NCBI RefSeq assembly: GCF_900114495.1
Contig: NZ_FOZI01000001.1
Span: 701,469 to 765,468, forward strand
Origin: Dyella sp. OK004
Lineage (GTDB): Bacteria; Pseudomonadota; Gammaproteobacteria; Xanthomonadales; Rhodanobacteraceae
Direction of reading: 5' to 3'
DNA: 64,000 nt
Shown: positions 26,004 through 34,409 of the stretch, piece by piece
Layout: every line of letters starts with the position of its first letter
Position numbering within the stretch: position 1 is the stretch's first letter
Program-made: the position numbers and the translations under genes
Notes under the pieces: model-generated
The model's input: only the letters and a program-made list of their open reading frames with translations
The model's database searches: none
What the model was told of the DNA's origin: nothing

Positions 26004-26445
26004 CGCCGGCGCGCTTTCTCGTACAGACGGATATAGGCGTCCACCGATAGGGATGCCACCAGCTGTCCGAGATAGAGCAAGGGCAGATCGTCCAGCGTCT
26101 GGAAGCGCAGGCAGGATTTGCCCATATCCAGTTTCTTGCCAGCCTTGGCGAACGCATCGCGCAATGCCGCCTCCCGTACCGGATCCATGTAGACGCAAGT
26201 GAGATAGAGCGCCAGGTAATTCTTTTGCGCGGCGAGCGCGAGGTAACTCAATGGCTGCCCGTTGTAGGTGTCGGCATAGCGGGATAGCGGCACGCCATAG
26301 CCGATCATGCCCCACGCCATGGCCTCCTCGTAGACCGCCGGCAGATGCCTGAGGACCAGGCTACGCACAGCGGCCAATGCCTCGCGCCGGGCCGGGGGCA
26401 ATGCGGCAAGGTAAGTTTCTACGGTGACCGCCTCGCTGCGCGCCA
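26000..26445 (-). CDS. DUF1801 (YdhG-like) protein
   Basis: A 147-residue protein of the DUF1801/YdhG family, distantly frataxin-like in fold. Family marks are VETYLAALPPARREALAAV, EEAMAWGMIGYGVPL, and the late LDMGKSCLRFQTLDDLPL. The ATG at 26445 (MARSEAV) has AGGTGGGGG upstream; an upstream GTG would add 4 residues. It converges on the universal stress gene with a 4-base overlap. Its role is not known; some relatives are linked to iron handling or acid stress by homology only. Confidence 0.85.
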
Positions 26446-26607
26446 TCCCCGCCCCCACCTGCTTGTTATGACCCTGTCCACACTATAGGTCGGCGGACGT
26501 TAATCCGCCTGGGCGGACTCGTCGTATCCTGTTGTCATAGAACAGTCATGCCAGGCCGGCGTAAGCCCCGCAACGAACCGGCCCATGCCCCGCACAGGAA
26601 CCCCCGC

Positions 26608-27429
26608 GTGAGCTACAACACCCCGTTGCCCTGGACTCTGGAAAGCCTGGACTTCGATCGGATCGAACTCGAGCGCATCCGCCACAACGAAGACCTGTTT
26701 TTTTTACTGTGCAGCTCCTCCTTCGTCGAGAGTGGCTCCGATCTCTACACGCATAATCTGGTCGACCACTTCGCCGGCGACGAGGCTCTGCAGACCTGGC
26801 TCAGCCAGCACTGGGAGCAGGAGGAACTGCAACACGGCCACGCCCTCGCCGCCTACGTAAGGAAGGTATGGCCGGAATTCGACTGGGAGCGCGGCTTCCA
26901 GGCGTTCTGGCAGGAATACGGTGCGGTGTGCACCAGCGACCAGTTGGAAACCAGCCGCGGACTAGAACTGGCCGCGCGCTGCGTGGTGGAAACCGGCACC
27001 GCCAGCCTGTACCGCGCGCTCAACGACATCACTGACGAGCCCGTGCTGAAGCAGCTCACCAATCACATCAAGAGCGATGAAGTGCGCCACTACAAGCACT
27101 TCTACCAGCACTTCCGCCTATATCGCGAACGGGAAGGCTTCGGCCGCTACAAGGTGTTCCGCACCATCCTCAAGCGCGTGAACGAGATCAAGAGCGAAGA
27201 CAGCGATATCGCGCTGCGCCACGTGTTCAACCAGTGCTACCCGCAGCACAAGGAGAACCAGGCCGAGTTCCGGCGTATCACCGGCCGCGCGCAGGCGCTG
27301 CTCCGTCGCAATATCCCGGCCGAGATGACGGTGAAGATGCTGCTCAAGCCACTGGATTTGCCGCCGCGCGTGCAGAACATGGTGGAAAAGCCGCTGGCCC
27401 GCATCGCGGAGCGGCTGTTCCTCAATTGA
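26608..27429 (+). CDS. Diiron ferritin-like protein
   Basis: A 273-residue (from GTG 26608) helical protein with a complete set of apparent diiron ligands in the acyl-ACP desaturase/ribonucleotide-reductase-like order: Glu41 (FVESGS), Glu73 and His76 (EELQH), Glu128 (VETGTA), Glu158 and His161 (DEVRH). It therefore probably binds two irons and may activate oxygen or act as an oxidase or desaturase-like enzyme. The GTG has CAGGA upstream; an ATG at 26548 would add 20 residues without a good site. A tail of ~70 residues follows the bundle. The cysteine-rich small protein at 27457 converges on it. The substrate is unknown. Confidence 0.8.
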   Translation: MSYNTPLPWTLESLDFDRIELERIRHNEDLFFLLCSSSFVESGSDLYTHNLVDHFAGDEALQTWLSQHWEQEELQHGHALAAYVRKVWPEFDWERGFQAFWQEYGAVCTSDQLETSRGLELAARCVVETGTASLYRALNDITDEPVLKQLTNHIKSDEVRHYKHFYQHFRLYREREGFGRYKVFRTILKRVNEIKSEDSDIALRHVFNQCYPQHKENQAEFRRITGRAQALLRRNIPAEMTVKMLLKPLDLPPRVQNMVEKPLARIAERLFLN

Positions 27430-27456
27430 ACTGATGGCCGCGCCGTGCGAGCACGG

Positions 27457-27720
27457 CTACGGCTGTTCCGTCTCTAGTTGCCGACGACGTTCGTCCGATG
27501 CCGTTTCAGGCCAGTGATACCAGTCCTCGTGCAGCGAGAACTGTTTGCAGGTCAGGCACACCGTGATTTCCCAACGATAGCTGCAGCCGGGACAGACGCC
27601 GCCGGTCCAGAACGTATTCCACTGCGTGCCGCAGCCTCCCATGCGGGGCGCGCACAGCCACCGGCTACTGCCTGCCGGACGCCAAGTGCACAGCGGGCAG
27701 TAGATTTCCGGCTCGCTCAT
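27457..27720 (-). CDS. Small Cys-rich zinc-ribbon protein
   Basis: An 87-residue cytoplasmic protein with eight cysteines arranged as CPLC, LCAPRMGGC, CPGC and CLTC. These suit two zinc ribbons, with many tryptophans between them (NTFWTGG, SYRWEI, EDWYHW). The start is 10 bases after the stop of the lipoprotein gene (27731-28177) on the same strand, with only a weak site, so coupled translation is likely. Its function is unknown; metal binding is inferred from the cysteines. Confidence 0.72.
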   Translation of the reverse strand: MSEPEIYCPLCTWRPAGSSRWLCAPRMGGCGTQWNTFWTGGVCPGCSYRWEITVCLTCKQFSLHEDWYHWPETASDERRRQLETEQP

Positions 27721-27730
27721 GTCTCTGACA

Positions 27731-28177
27731 TCAGTTCTTCGCGGGCTCTTTCGGACGCTCGGCGGCTTCGATCTTGCGCTGCTCGTGCTCCACCGCTTTC
27801 AGCTTGGCCACATCCACCGGGCGAATCTGCGCGATGGTGCAAGGGAAGGTACGGCCTGTCAGCACCTTGTCGAAATTGATCGACACCTCGTGCAAATTGG
27901 AGGTGAGGCCGATGGCGTTGGTGAACTCCAGATCCGGACACGGTCCGGATACGGTCAGCAACCAGGCTTCGTTCGGCCGTGTATAGACGGCCAACTGACT
28001 GTCGCCCAGCGGCTCCCACGAATAAAGATCGAAGAAGCGGAAGTTGCGCACTGGCTCGCCGGCCGCCGCTGCATAGGCAGCCTGGCGATTACTCATGCGT
28101 TGCGCATAAGGCACGCTCGAGCAGGCAACCAGCGATGCGGCCAGCATCGCACCGATCAACAAACGTTTGGCGGACAT
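27731..28177 (-). CDS. Lipoprotein, DUF6491-like
   Basis: A 148-residue lipoprotein. The signal sequence ends in a lipobox, LVACS, and the Cys would be the lipidated residue near position 19. The mature part is a small beta domain of the kind in the DUF6491 family of Xanthomonadales (FRFFDLYSWEPLGDSQLAVY, PNEAWLLTVSGPCPDLEF). Two further cysteines (GPCPDL and FPCTI) could pair. GGAGG precedes the ATG. The C-terminal tail is Lys/Glu-rich. The role is unknown. Confidence 0.78.
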   Translation of the reverse strand: MSAKRLLIGAMLAASLVACSSVPYAQRMSNRQAAYAAAAGEPVRNFRFFDLYSWEPLGDSQLAVYTRPNEAWLLTVSGPCPDLEFTNAIGLTSNLHEVSINFDKVLTGRTFPCTIAQIRPVDVAKLKAVEHEQRKIEAAERPKEPAKN

Positions 28178-28252
28178 AAGACAACCTCCATGTGGGGACT
28201 ATCGTAAGAACGCTCGACGACCCGATCGGTTCACGCCCTTGTGAGCGGGCGT

Positions 28253-28984
28253 TTATTTCTTCTTGCTTTTGCCGACGCTTTGCCACTTCGCCGGATCGAA
28301 CCCGCCGACCTCATACACCAGTGTCAGCTTCTTCTCGCCATCCTGCATGGTGACGTCGATGGCGATCTTCTTCGCCTTCTCCAGCATCGCGATAAAAGCC
28401 TTGTCGTCGCGGATCATCAGCGCCGGCTCGCCGGTGCTCGGCGCGAACGCCTTAATGCCGGTCTCCTTGCCGTCCACCACCGTATGCAAGGTGCAATTGG
28501 CCTTGCACACAAAGCCGTGGGCACCGCCGCTGTAGAGGAAGGCGTTCTGCCCCCACTCGGTATGCCGGCGCAGTACGAGGCGCACGCGATCGTTGCCGGA
28601 GGGCTGGCTGCTGTAGATGGTAGCGGTGGACTGTGTGCCGCCCTGCATCGGCGACACCTGATACAGCCACAAGCCCTGCAAACGATTCTTCTCGCTAGTT
28701 TCCTTCCAGCGCTTTTCAATCTCGGGCAGGCTCTGCTGCACTTCCTTGGCGGCTGCGCTATCGGGATAGCGGCTGACGACGTCCTTGCCCATGGTGACGG
28801 CCATTTCGTCGTTGTTGATACGAAGCAGCTGATGGTAGGTATCCAGCTTCTTCGCCGCCTCGTCGGCCTGGGCCTGGGCGGACGCCTGGGCTGCTGGGGC
28901 CTGGTCGCCAGACTGCGAACAGCCGGCAAGGACGAGAGCGACCCCCAGGACAGTAACGGCGGAGCGGAAGCGCGGCAGGTTCAT
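28253..28984 (-). CDS. Lipoprotein of unknown function
   Basis: A 243-residue lipoprotein with lipobox LAGCS near residue 22. After an Ala/Gln-rich stretch (about 28-45) a helical region of ~65 residues (LDTYHQLLRINNDEMAV, KEVQQSLPEIEKRWKE) leads into a beta-rich C-terminal domain with VRLVLRRHTEWGQNAFLY and KVAIDV-like strands. Two cysteines (FVCKANCTL) lie close together and might bind metal or form a disulfide. The start site has only a weak CGGA. I do not recognise the family. Confidence 0.7.
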   Translation of the reverse strand: MNLPRFRSAVTVLGVALVLAGCSQSGDQAPAAQASAQAQADEAAKKLDTYHQLLRINNDEMAVTMGKDVVSRYPDSAAAKEVQQSLPEIEKRWKETSEKNRLQGLWLYQVSPMQGGTQSTATIYSSQPSGNDRVRLVLRRHTEWGQNAFLYSGGAHGFVCKANCTLHTVVDGKETGIKAFAPSTGEPALMIRDDKAFIAMLEKAKKIAIDVTMQDGEKKLTLVYEVGGFDPAKWQSVGKSKKK

Positions 28985-29059
28985 CAGCGAAGTCCGGTGA
29001 CGGGAAGGTACCTAGAGTGGAACGGGTGGCCAGGATGGTGCAACCGACAAGTGCCTCCT

Positions 29060-29128
29060 GTAGGAGCCCACCCTGTGGGCGACCAGGCGTCGGCACTTCG
29101 TAGGCTCGCGCACAGGGTGTGCTCCTAC
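29060..29128. repeat. GTAGGAGC palindromic (REP-like) element, copy 1
   Basis: GTAGGAGC...CACCCTGTG (29060-29078) and its partial complement CACAGGGTGTGCTCCTAC (29111-29128) form a long imperfect hairpin between the 28253 lipoprotein start and the LytTR gene end. Related copies are at 40801-40938 and 56587-56650. Repeats of this kind with the core CACCCTGTG are common between genes in Xanthomonadales and Pseudomonas. Confidence 0.8.
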
Positions 29129-29145
29129 AAAAGCAAAGCTGCCCG

Positions 29146-30021
29146 TTATGGCGTCGGCATCGCCTCACCGAAGCGCTCGCGCAATTGCGCCCGATAGCGG
29201 CGGCTGCAGGGAATCCTGGCGCCATCGCGCAGCGACAAGCGGGCATCGCCGGTATCCAGCGGCTCGATCTCGGCCAGGTAGTCGAGGTTGACCATGTAGC
29301 TGCGGTGCACCCGCACGAAGCGCGACGGATCCACGCGATCCTCGATCCCCGCCATGGTGGTGCGCAGCGGATAGTCGCGGCCGCGGACATGCAGGTTCAC
29401 GTAGTTGCCGGACGCCTGCAGCCACTCGATCTCGCGCGCGTTGATCAGAAACTCTTTGCCGAGTTTGCGTACCAGGAAACGCTCCGGCCGCTCCAGCGGC
29501 TCCACCGGCGGGCCGTCGTCCGGGGCGACCAGCAGGCGGGCCTCGCCTTGCAGGCGCATCAGCCACAGGTGGTACAAGGTGACGGTGGCGATGACCGAAA
29601 GATAGGTCCGCACATCCTTGAGATATTCATAGCCCCAGGTGGGCAACCACGGACCGAAGTCGTAGCGCCCGCCCTGGCTGGCATAGACAAGTGTGCGCAA
29701 GGCCACCATCCCAGCCACGTGGATCAGGCTGTACGGCACGCTGGCCAGCAGGTGGATGGGAAGGCTGCGCCGCCACGTATCGAAGCGGATCGGCCAGCGC
29801 CTTTCGATGGCGATCACCGCTGGCACCAGGGCGAGCATCACCAGCGCACTACTCCACTCCCATACCCAGGGCTCCCAGGCGGCCACCTTGGGATGGTCGA
29901 TCTGCGAGACCACGCTATTGAACGTCGCATTCAAGACGTACACGGCCACCCAGAAGCCCACCTCGAAGGTGCGCCGCCAGGGCTGGAAGGACTCGTAGCT
30001 GAAGCCGGGCCGGTTCGTCAT
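29146..30021 (-). CDS. Membrane-bound LytTR-family transcription regulator
   Basis: A 291-residue protein. Four hydrophobic segments (about 20-38, 55-75, 88-112, 138-155) anchor it in the inner membrane. The C-terminal ~100 residues are a LytTR DNA-binding domain: FLVRKLGKEFLINAREIEWL, NYVNLHVRGRDYPLRTTMAG, FVRVHRSYMVNLDYL, and a terminal RRYRAQLRERFG. There is no response-regulator receiver domain, so the membrane part itself may sense a signal. It faces away from the acyltransferase gene across a 154-base gap, and may control it (inference). Confidence 0.88.
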   Translation of the reverse strand: MTNRPGFSYESFQPWRRTFEVGFWVAVYVLNATFNSVVSQIDHPKVAAWEPWVWEWSSALVMLALVPAVIAIERRWPIRFDTWRRSLPIHLLASVPYSLIHVAGMVALRTLVYASQGGRYDFGPWLPTWGYEYLKDVRTYLSVIATVTLYHLWLMRLQGEARLLVAPDDGPPVEPLERPERFLVRKLGKEFLINAREIEWLQASGNYVNLHVRGRDYPLRTTMAGIEDRVDPSRFVRVHRSYMVNLDYLAEIEPLDTGDARLSLRDGARIPCSRRYRAQLRERFGEAMPTP

Positions 30022-30175
30022 GCGCGGATTCTACGCACAGGGCCGACCCGTGCCGTCCCTATTCGTCCCATCTATCCACCGCTTGTCCCAACCACATCGC
30101 GATCAGTCACTTAGCGGGCGACTCGCCGAAAGCCGGGGCTCAGCATCGGATGCACTTTCCCGATGGAGTCCCGTC

Positions 30176-31381
30176 ATGAACCGCCGCCACGACATCGACG
30201 CGCTACGCGCGCTGGCCTTCGGCCTATTGATCCTCTACCACGCCGCCATGCTCTATGTGGCACCGGTGTCGGACTGGGGCTTTCATCTCAAGAGCACTCA
30301 CCTGGCCGAATGGCTGCAGTACCCGATGCTGTTCCTCAACCGTTGGCGCATGGAGCTGCTGTTCCTGATCTCCGGCCTGGCCGTGCATTTCCTGCGAGGC
30401 AAGACCGGCCTGCCCGGGCTGGCCTGGAAGCGCACGGTGCGCCTGCTGCTGCCGCTGGTGTTCGGCATGCTGGTGGTGATCCCGATCCAGCCCTACGTGC
30501 AGGGGCTCGCCGAGCACGGCATCGAATCGGGCTTCCTGGCCTTCCTACCGCACTACTGGACGCACGGCTACCGCGACTACGGGCTGACCTGGAACCACCT
30601 GTGGTACCTGCCCTATCTGTGGCTGTACACCATGGGCCTGCTGGCGCTGCTGCCGGTGTTTGAATCGGCGCCGGGGAAGCGCTTCTGCGCGTCTATGCGC
30701 CAATTGCGGGGAACCCCTCTGTTGCTGCTGCCAGCTTTGCCGCTTTTCGTGATCGGCTTCGTGCTGCGCCATCGCTTCCCGGAAACCCACGCCCTGGTCG
30801 GCGACTGGTATGCGCATGCGCTGTATGCCACCTGCTTTCTCTATGGCTACCTGCTCGGCACCGACACTGGGCTGTGGAGCGAACTGGCGCGTCTGCGCCG
30901 TTTCTCGCTGACGCTGGCACTGAGCTGCTTCGCGCTCTATCTGTTCCTCGACAAATTCGGCCCTGACCTGCTCGGCGGCAAGCCACCGACGCTCGCCCAA
31001 GCCTTGATCGCCAAGGCAACGATCGACGGCCTGCGCTATTTGTACTGCTGGACGGCCATCGCCGCGGTGCTGGGCTGGGGCCATGCCCTGCTCAACCGGC
31101 CATTCCGCTGGCTGCCCTATGCCCGCGAGGCGGTGTACCCCTGGTACGTGCTGCATCAGAGCCTGCTGTTGCTGGTCGCGTGGTGGATCATGCAGATGCA
31201 TCTCGGACCGGTGATGGAACCGCTGCTGGTTGTGTTCGGCACGATAGGCGGTTGCGCGTTGCTGCACGAATGCGTCATTCGCCGCACGCGCTGGCTGCGG
31301 CCGCTATTCGGACTGGATGCCAGCCCGAACCACCGCGGCACATCGCAGGCCCTTCTGCGCCCGGCCGACGACATCGCCTGA
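30176..31381 (+). CDS. Membrane acyltransferase (acyltransferase 3 family)
   Basis: A 401-residue inner membrane enzyme of the OafA/MdoC type that moves acyl groups onto sugars or glycans exported to the cell surface. The N-terminus shows the family start RRHDIDALRALAFGLLILYH with the conserved Arg/His pair, followed by about ten membrane spans. The ATG at 30176 has GGAG 7 bases upstream; longer readings lack one. Its acceptor is unknown. The 154-base gap to the LytTR gene holds both promoters. The MFS gene at 31443 follows closely on the same strand. Confidence 0.88.
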   Translation: MNRRHDIDALRALAFGLLILYHAAMLYVAPVSDWGFHLKSTHLAEWLQYPMLFLNRWRMELLFLISGLAVHFLRGKTGLPGLAWKRTVRLLLPLVFGMLVVIPIQPYVQGLAEHGIESGFLAFLPHYWTHGYRDYGLTWNHLWYLPYLWLYTMGLLALLPVFESAPGKRFCASMRQLRGTPLLLLPALPLFVIGFVLRHRFPETHALVGDWYAHALYATCFLYGYLLGTDTGLWSELARLRRFSLTLALSCFALYLFLDKFGPDLLGGKPPTLAQALIAKATIDGLRYLYCWTAIAAVLGWGHALLNRPFRWLPYAREAVYPWYVLHQSLLLLVAWWIMQMHLGPVMEPLLVVFGTIGGCALLHECVIRRTRWLRPLFGLDASPNHRGTSQALLRPADDIA

Positions 31382-31442
31382 GGAAGGTTTTGCCGAGCCC
31401 GGAGGCGAGCCTGATAATGCGCGCTCGCCTCCGGGAAACCTC

Positions 31443-32708
31443 ATGTCGTCCCCATCCCCTGTCACGACGGATTCGCTGTTCCAACATCCCGCCTTCGTCC
31501 AGTTCTGGTTCGCGCGCATCGCTTCCAGTTTCGGCTTCCAAATGCTTTCCGTCGCGGTGGGCTGGCAGATCTACGAGATCACCGGCCGCGCTTTCGATCT
31601 GGGCCTGATCGGCCTGGTGCAGTTCATTCCCTCAGTGCTGCTGGCCCTGCCCGCCGGACACGTGGCCGATCAGTTCGAACGGCGGCGCATCGTGTTGCTG
31701 GGGCAGATCGTTGAGCTGCTGGCCATCGTCGTGCTGGCGGCGCTCAGCCTGATGCACGCGGTGCATGAAGCCGGCATCCTGATCCTGGTGTTCGCCATCG
31801 GCGTGGCAAAGGCGTTCGAATTCCCCGCCATGCAATCCATGCTGCCGGCCCTGGTGCCGCCGCCGATGCTGGCGCGTGCGATGGCGGTAAACGGCTCCGC
31901 CGGTCAGGCGGCGATGATCATGGGGCCAGCACTCGGCGGCCTGCTCTATATCGCTGGTCCCGGCACGGTGTATGTGGTCTCGGGCGTGCTGTACCTCATC
32001 GCGGCCACGCTGATGAGCCGCCTGCGCTACGAACAGGCGCCGCCGCGGCGCGAACCAGCCACATTGAAAACGCTGTTCGCTGGCGTGCATTTCATCCGCC
32101 AGCGGCCGGACGTGCTTGGCGTGATCTCGCTGGATCTGTTCGCGGTGCTGCTGGGCGGCGCCACTGCGTTACTGCCGATCTTCGCCAAGGACGTGCTGCA
32201 CACCGGGCCCTGGGGCCTGGGCTTGTTGCGCGCGGCGCCGGCCGTGGGCGCGCTGCTGATGTCGTTCTGGCTCGCGCGACACAACCTGGAGCGTCGCGTA
32301 GGGACAATCATGTTCGCCTCGGTGGCCGGCTTCGGTCTCGCCACGCTGGTGTTCGCGGTGTCGAGCACGCTGTGGCTGTCGCTTGCCGCGCTGTTCGCAC
32401 TCGGCGCCTTCGACATGGTGAGCATGGTGATCCGCGGCGCGCTGGTGCAGCTGGATACGCCGGACGATATGCGCGGCCGCGTGAGTGCGGTGAACGCGAT
32501 CTTCATCAATACCTCCAACCAGCTCGGCGAGTTCGAATCTGGTCTGCTCGCCGCGTGGATCGGTGCGATCAACGCTACGTTGCTGGGTGGCATCGGTACA
32601 CTAGTGGTCGTTGGCCTGTGGATGTGGATGTTCCCCACGTTGCGTCGTCGCCAACGCCTGCATGCGGAGCCCAGCGAATTGTCGGAACCGGCGGCCGATA
32701 CGCTGTGA
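31443..32708 (+). CDS. MFS exporter (EntS-like family)
   Basis: A 421-residue transporter with about 12 membrane spans, of the EntS/MFS_3 type that exports siderophores or drugs. The N-terminus has FQHPAFVQFWFARIASSFG, and the usual loop 2-3 motif is seen in LPAGHVADQFERRRIVLLGQ. A late loop contains MRGRVSAVNAIF, typical of this group. GGGAA lies near the ATG at 31443, 61 bases after the acyltransferase stop. The exported compound cannot be told. It is followed by a repeat-filled gap of 355 bases. Confidence 0.88.
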   Translation: MSSPSPVTTDSLFQHPAFVQFWFARIASSFGFQMLSVAVGWQIYEITGRAFDLGLIGLVQFIPSVLLALPAGHVADQFERRRIVLLGQIVELLAIVVLAALSLMHAVHEAGILILVFAIGVAKAFEFPAMQSMLPALVPPPMLARAMAVNGSAGQAAMIMGPALGGLLYIAGPGTVYVVSGVLYLIAATLMSRLRYEQAPPRREPATLKTLFAGVHFIRQRPDVLGVISLDLFAVLLGGATALLPIFAKDVLHTGPWGLGLLRAAPAVGALLMSFWLARHNLERRVGTIMFASVAGFGLATLVFAVSSTLWLSLAALFALGAFDMVSMVIRGALVQLDTPDDMRGRVSAVNAIFINTSNQLGEFESGLLAAWIGAINATLLGGIGTLVVVGLWMWMFPTLRRRQRLHAEPSELSEPAADTL

Positions 32709-32771
32709 CCTTGGAGCCTGTCCAACTTTTCTAAGTAGGAAGCCGCGAGCCAAGTACCTACCCCTCCCCAA

Positions 32772-32795
32772 CCCTCCCCTGCACGCAGGGGAGGG
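32772..32795. repeat. CCCTCCCCTGC inverted repeat next to repeat copy C
   Basis: An 11-bp perfect stem (32772-32782 with 32785-32795). The arm is shared with the inverted repeat at 18916-18963; both precede a copy of the hairpin-core repeat in the same orientation. Confidence 0.65.
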
Positions 32796-32800
32796 AGCAA

Positions 32801-32995
32801 GGCGAAAAACCATCCCGTAGCCTGACACTGGAAAATGCGCAGCTACGAAGCGCGCCACGCTCTTCCGACCATTTCTCTTTGGTTACTTTCTCTTTGGGTC
32901 AGCAAAGAGAAAGTGACTCGGGCGCCGGCAGGCGTCCGAAATGCCCGCTGCATAAGCGGCCAGGTCGCGATAGCGCAGCGATTGACGCGAATAGA
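32801..32995 (+). repeat. Dispersed repeat, copy C (hairpin-core family)
   Basis: About 195 bp, the most diverged of the four copies. It keeps CCTGACACTGGAAAATGCGCAGC near the start (in parts), the core stem ACTTTCTCTTTG (32885-32896) with 32903-32914 around loop GGTCAG, and then departs from the others. It fills the gap between the convergent MFS and SGNH hydrolase genes; no gene is seen there. Confidence 0.8.
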
Positions 32996-33063
32996 AGAGC
33001 CCCCCCCTGAGCGCCAGCCTGATATCTCTGCGCGGCATGCGTCGCTGCGCAGGCCGACTTCCA

Positions 33064-34368
33064 TCACGGATTGCCAAGCACCGCTCGCGTGTCGACGCTG
33101 TCGGCCATGACCTTGTAACCAGCGTCGCCAGGATGCAGGTGATCTCCGGAATCGTAGGCTGGCAGAAAACGCTGCGGGTGTGCCGGATCGCGTAGCGCCG
33201 CGTCGAAGTCCACCACGGCATCGAACGCTCCGCTTTCGCGGATCCAGCGATTGACGGCCTGGCGCACACGCTCCTTGTCAGCGTTGTAATAGCCCTTCAT
33301 TGGCGTGTCTTCCAGCGCACCTTCGAACGGCGTCAACGTGGCGCCAACGATGCGCACGCCATGCAGATGCGCACGGGCAATCAACTGCTGATAGCCAGCG
33401 ATCAGTATTTCGGCAGGCGCTACGTCATCCCTGGGTCCCAGTGGTGTACCGAACCAGCCGATGTCGTTGATACCCATCATCACGATCACGCTCGACACAC
33501 CAGGCTGGCTGAGCACATCCCGCTCGAAGCGCGCCAGCGCGTTCTCGCCCATGCCGTCGCGCAACACGCGCGCCCCTGAGATACCAGCATTGAGTACGGC
33601 GACATGCTGCCCGGCGAAACGCTTGGCGAGAAAGTCCGGCCAGCGTGTGTTGGCATCCATGCTGGAGCCGTTGCCATCGGTGATCGAATCACCCAGCGTC
33701 ACTACGGCGCGCGTGCCCGCCGTGTCGGCCACCAGGATCGAGCGCAGGAAGACGCGTGAGGTCAGTGTTGTGTCCGGATTGATCGTTTGTGCGCCGACTT
33801 GATTACCTGTCGCTACATAAGTCGTCTGGCGCGCATCCCAGTGAAAGCTCGCGGGTGCCGTGGGCTCGGGCAGGTACAAACTGACGCTGACATCGCCCAA
33901 CGCCCCCACGTTCAAATCGACGGGATCGCTGAGCATCGGCGCACCCGGCGGTATCGTCACTGACGGCTGGCCGTTGAAGGTCAGCGTACGATCCGAACCG
34001 GCAGCAATCGTGGCGCCCTCGCTTGCCAGAGCGATATGTGCGGCGCCAATCACCAACGGGCGCGTGCCGTATTCATTCGTCAGCATCACGCGCACCCGCT
34101 CGCCACCCACGCTCACGCGCGCCGACTGGCGCACGGTCTGGTGCCACAGACTCGAAGGCAGATTGAGCGGCAGCGCGAAATCGCCATCCCAGCGCGGCTC
34201 GGGACTGGCGGTCCAGGTGGCTATCCAGCGCGCGTCGTCACGCTGCAGGGCTTTCGGCGCGGGTGCCGCGTGCAGCGCCCCCATGACCACAAAGGCCAAA
34301 GCGAACCCCGTCAATAAACGCCGGCACACAACAGACACCGAACGACGAAACCATGGATGGTTGAACAT
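33064..34368 (-). CDS. Secreted SGNH/GDSL hydrolase
   Basis: A 434-residue exported esterase or lipase-like enzyme. The ATG at 34368 has GAGG 7 bases upstream and gives a signal peptide ending near ALHAAPA. An N-terminal beta-sandwich-like domain (about 40-200; RVMLTNEYGTRPLVIGAAHI) precedes the SGNH domain. Catalytic blocks: block I VTLGDSITDGNG with the serine, block II AGISGARVL, block III MMGINDIGW, block V DSGDHLHPGDAGY with Asp and His. Such proteins often deacetylate or hydrolyse surface sugars or lipids. The gene is 41 bases downstream of the MFS gene at 34410 on the same strand. Confidence 0.9.
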   Translation of the reverse strand: MFNHPWFRRSVSVVCRRLLTGFALAFVVMGALHAAPAPKALQRDDARWIATWTASPEPRWDGDFALPLNLPSSLWHQTVRQSARVSVGGERVRVMLTNEYGTRPLVIGAAHIALASEGATIAAGSDRTLTFNGQPSVTIPPGAPMLSDPVDLNVGALGDVSVSLYLPEPTAPASFHWDARQTTYVATGNQVGAQTINPDTTLTSRVFLRSILVADTAGTRAVVTLGDSITDGNGSSMDANTRWPDFLAKRFAGQHVAVLNAGISGARVLRDGMGENALARFERDVLSQPGVSSVIVMMGINDIGWFGTPLGPRDDVAPAEILIAGYQQLIARAHLHGVRIVGATLTPFEGALEDTPMKGYYNADKERVRQAVNRWIRESGAFDAVVDFDAALRDPAHPQRFLPAYDSGDHLHPGDAGYKVMADSVDTRAVLGNP

Positions 34369-34409
34369 GATGACCTCAGAGAAAGAACGCGCGTAGAGAA
34401 CGACAGCGA

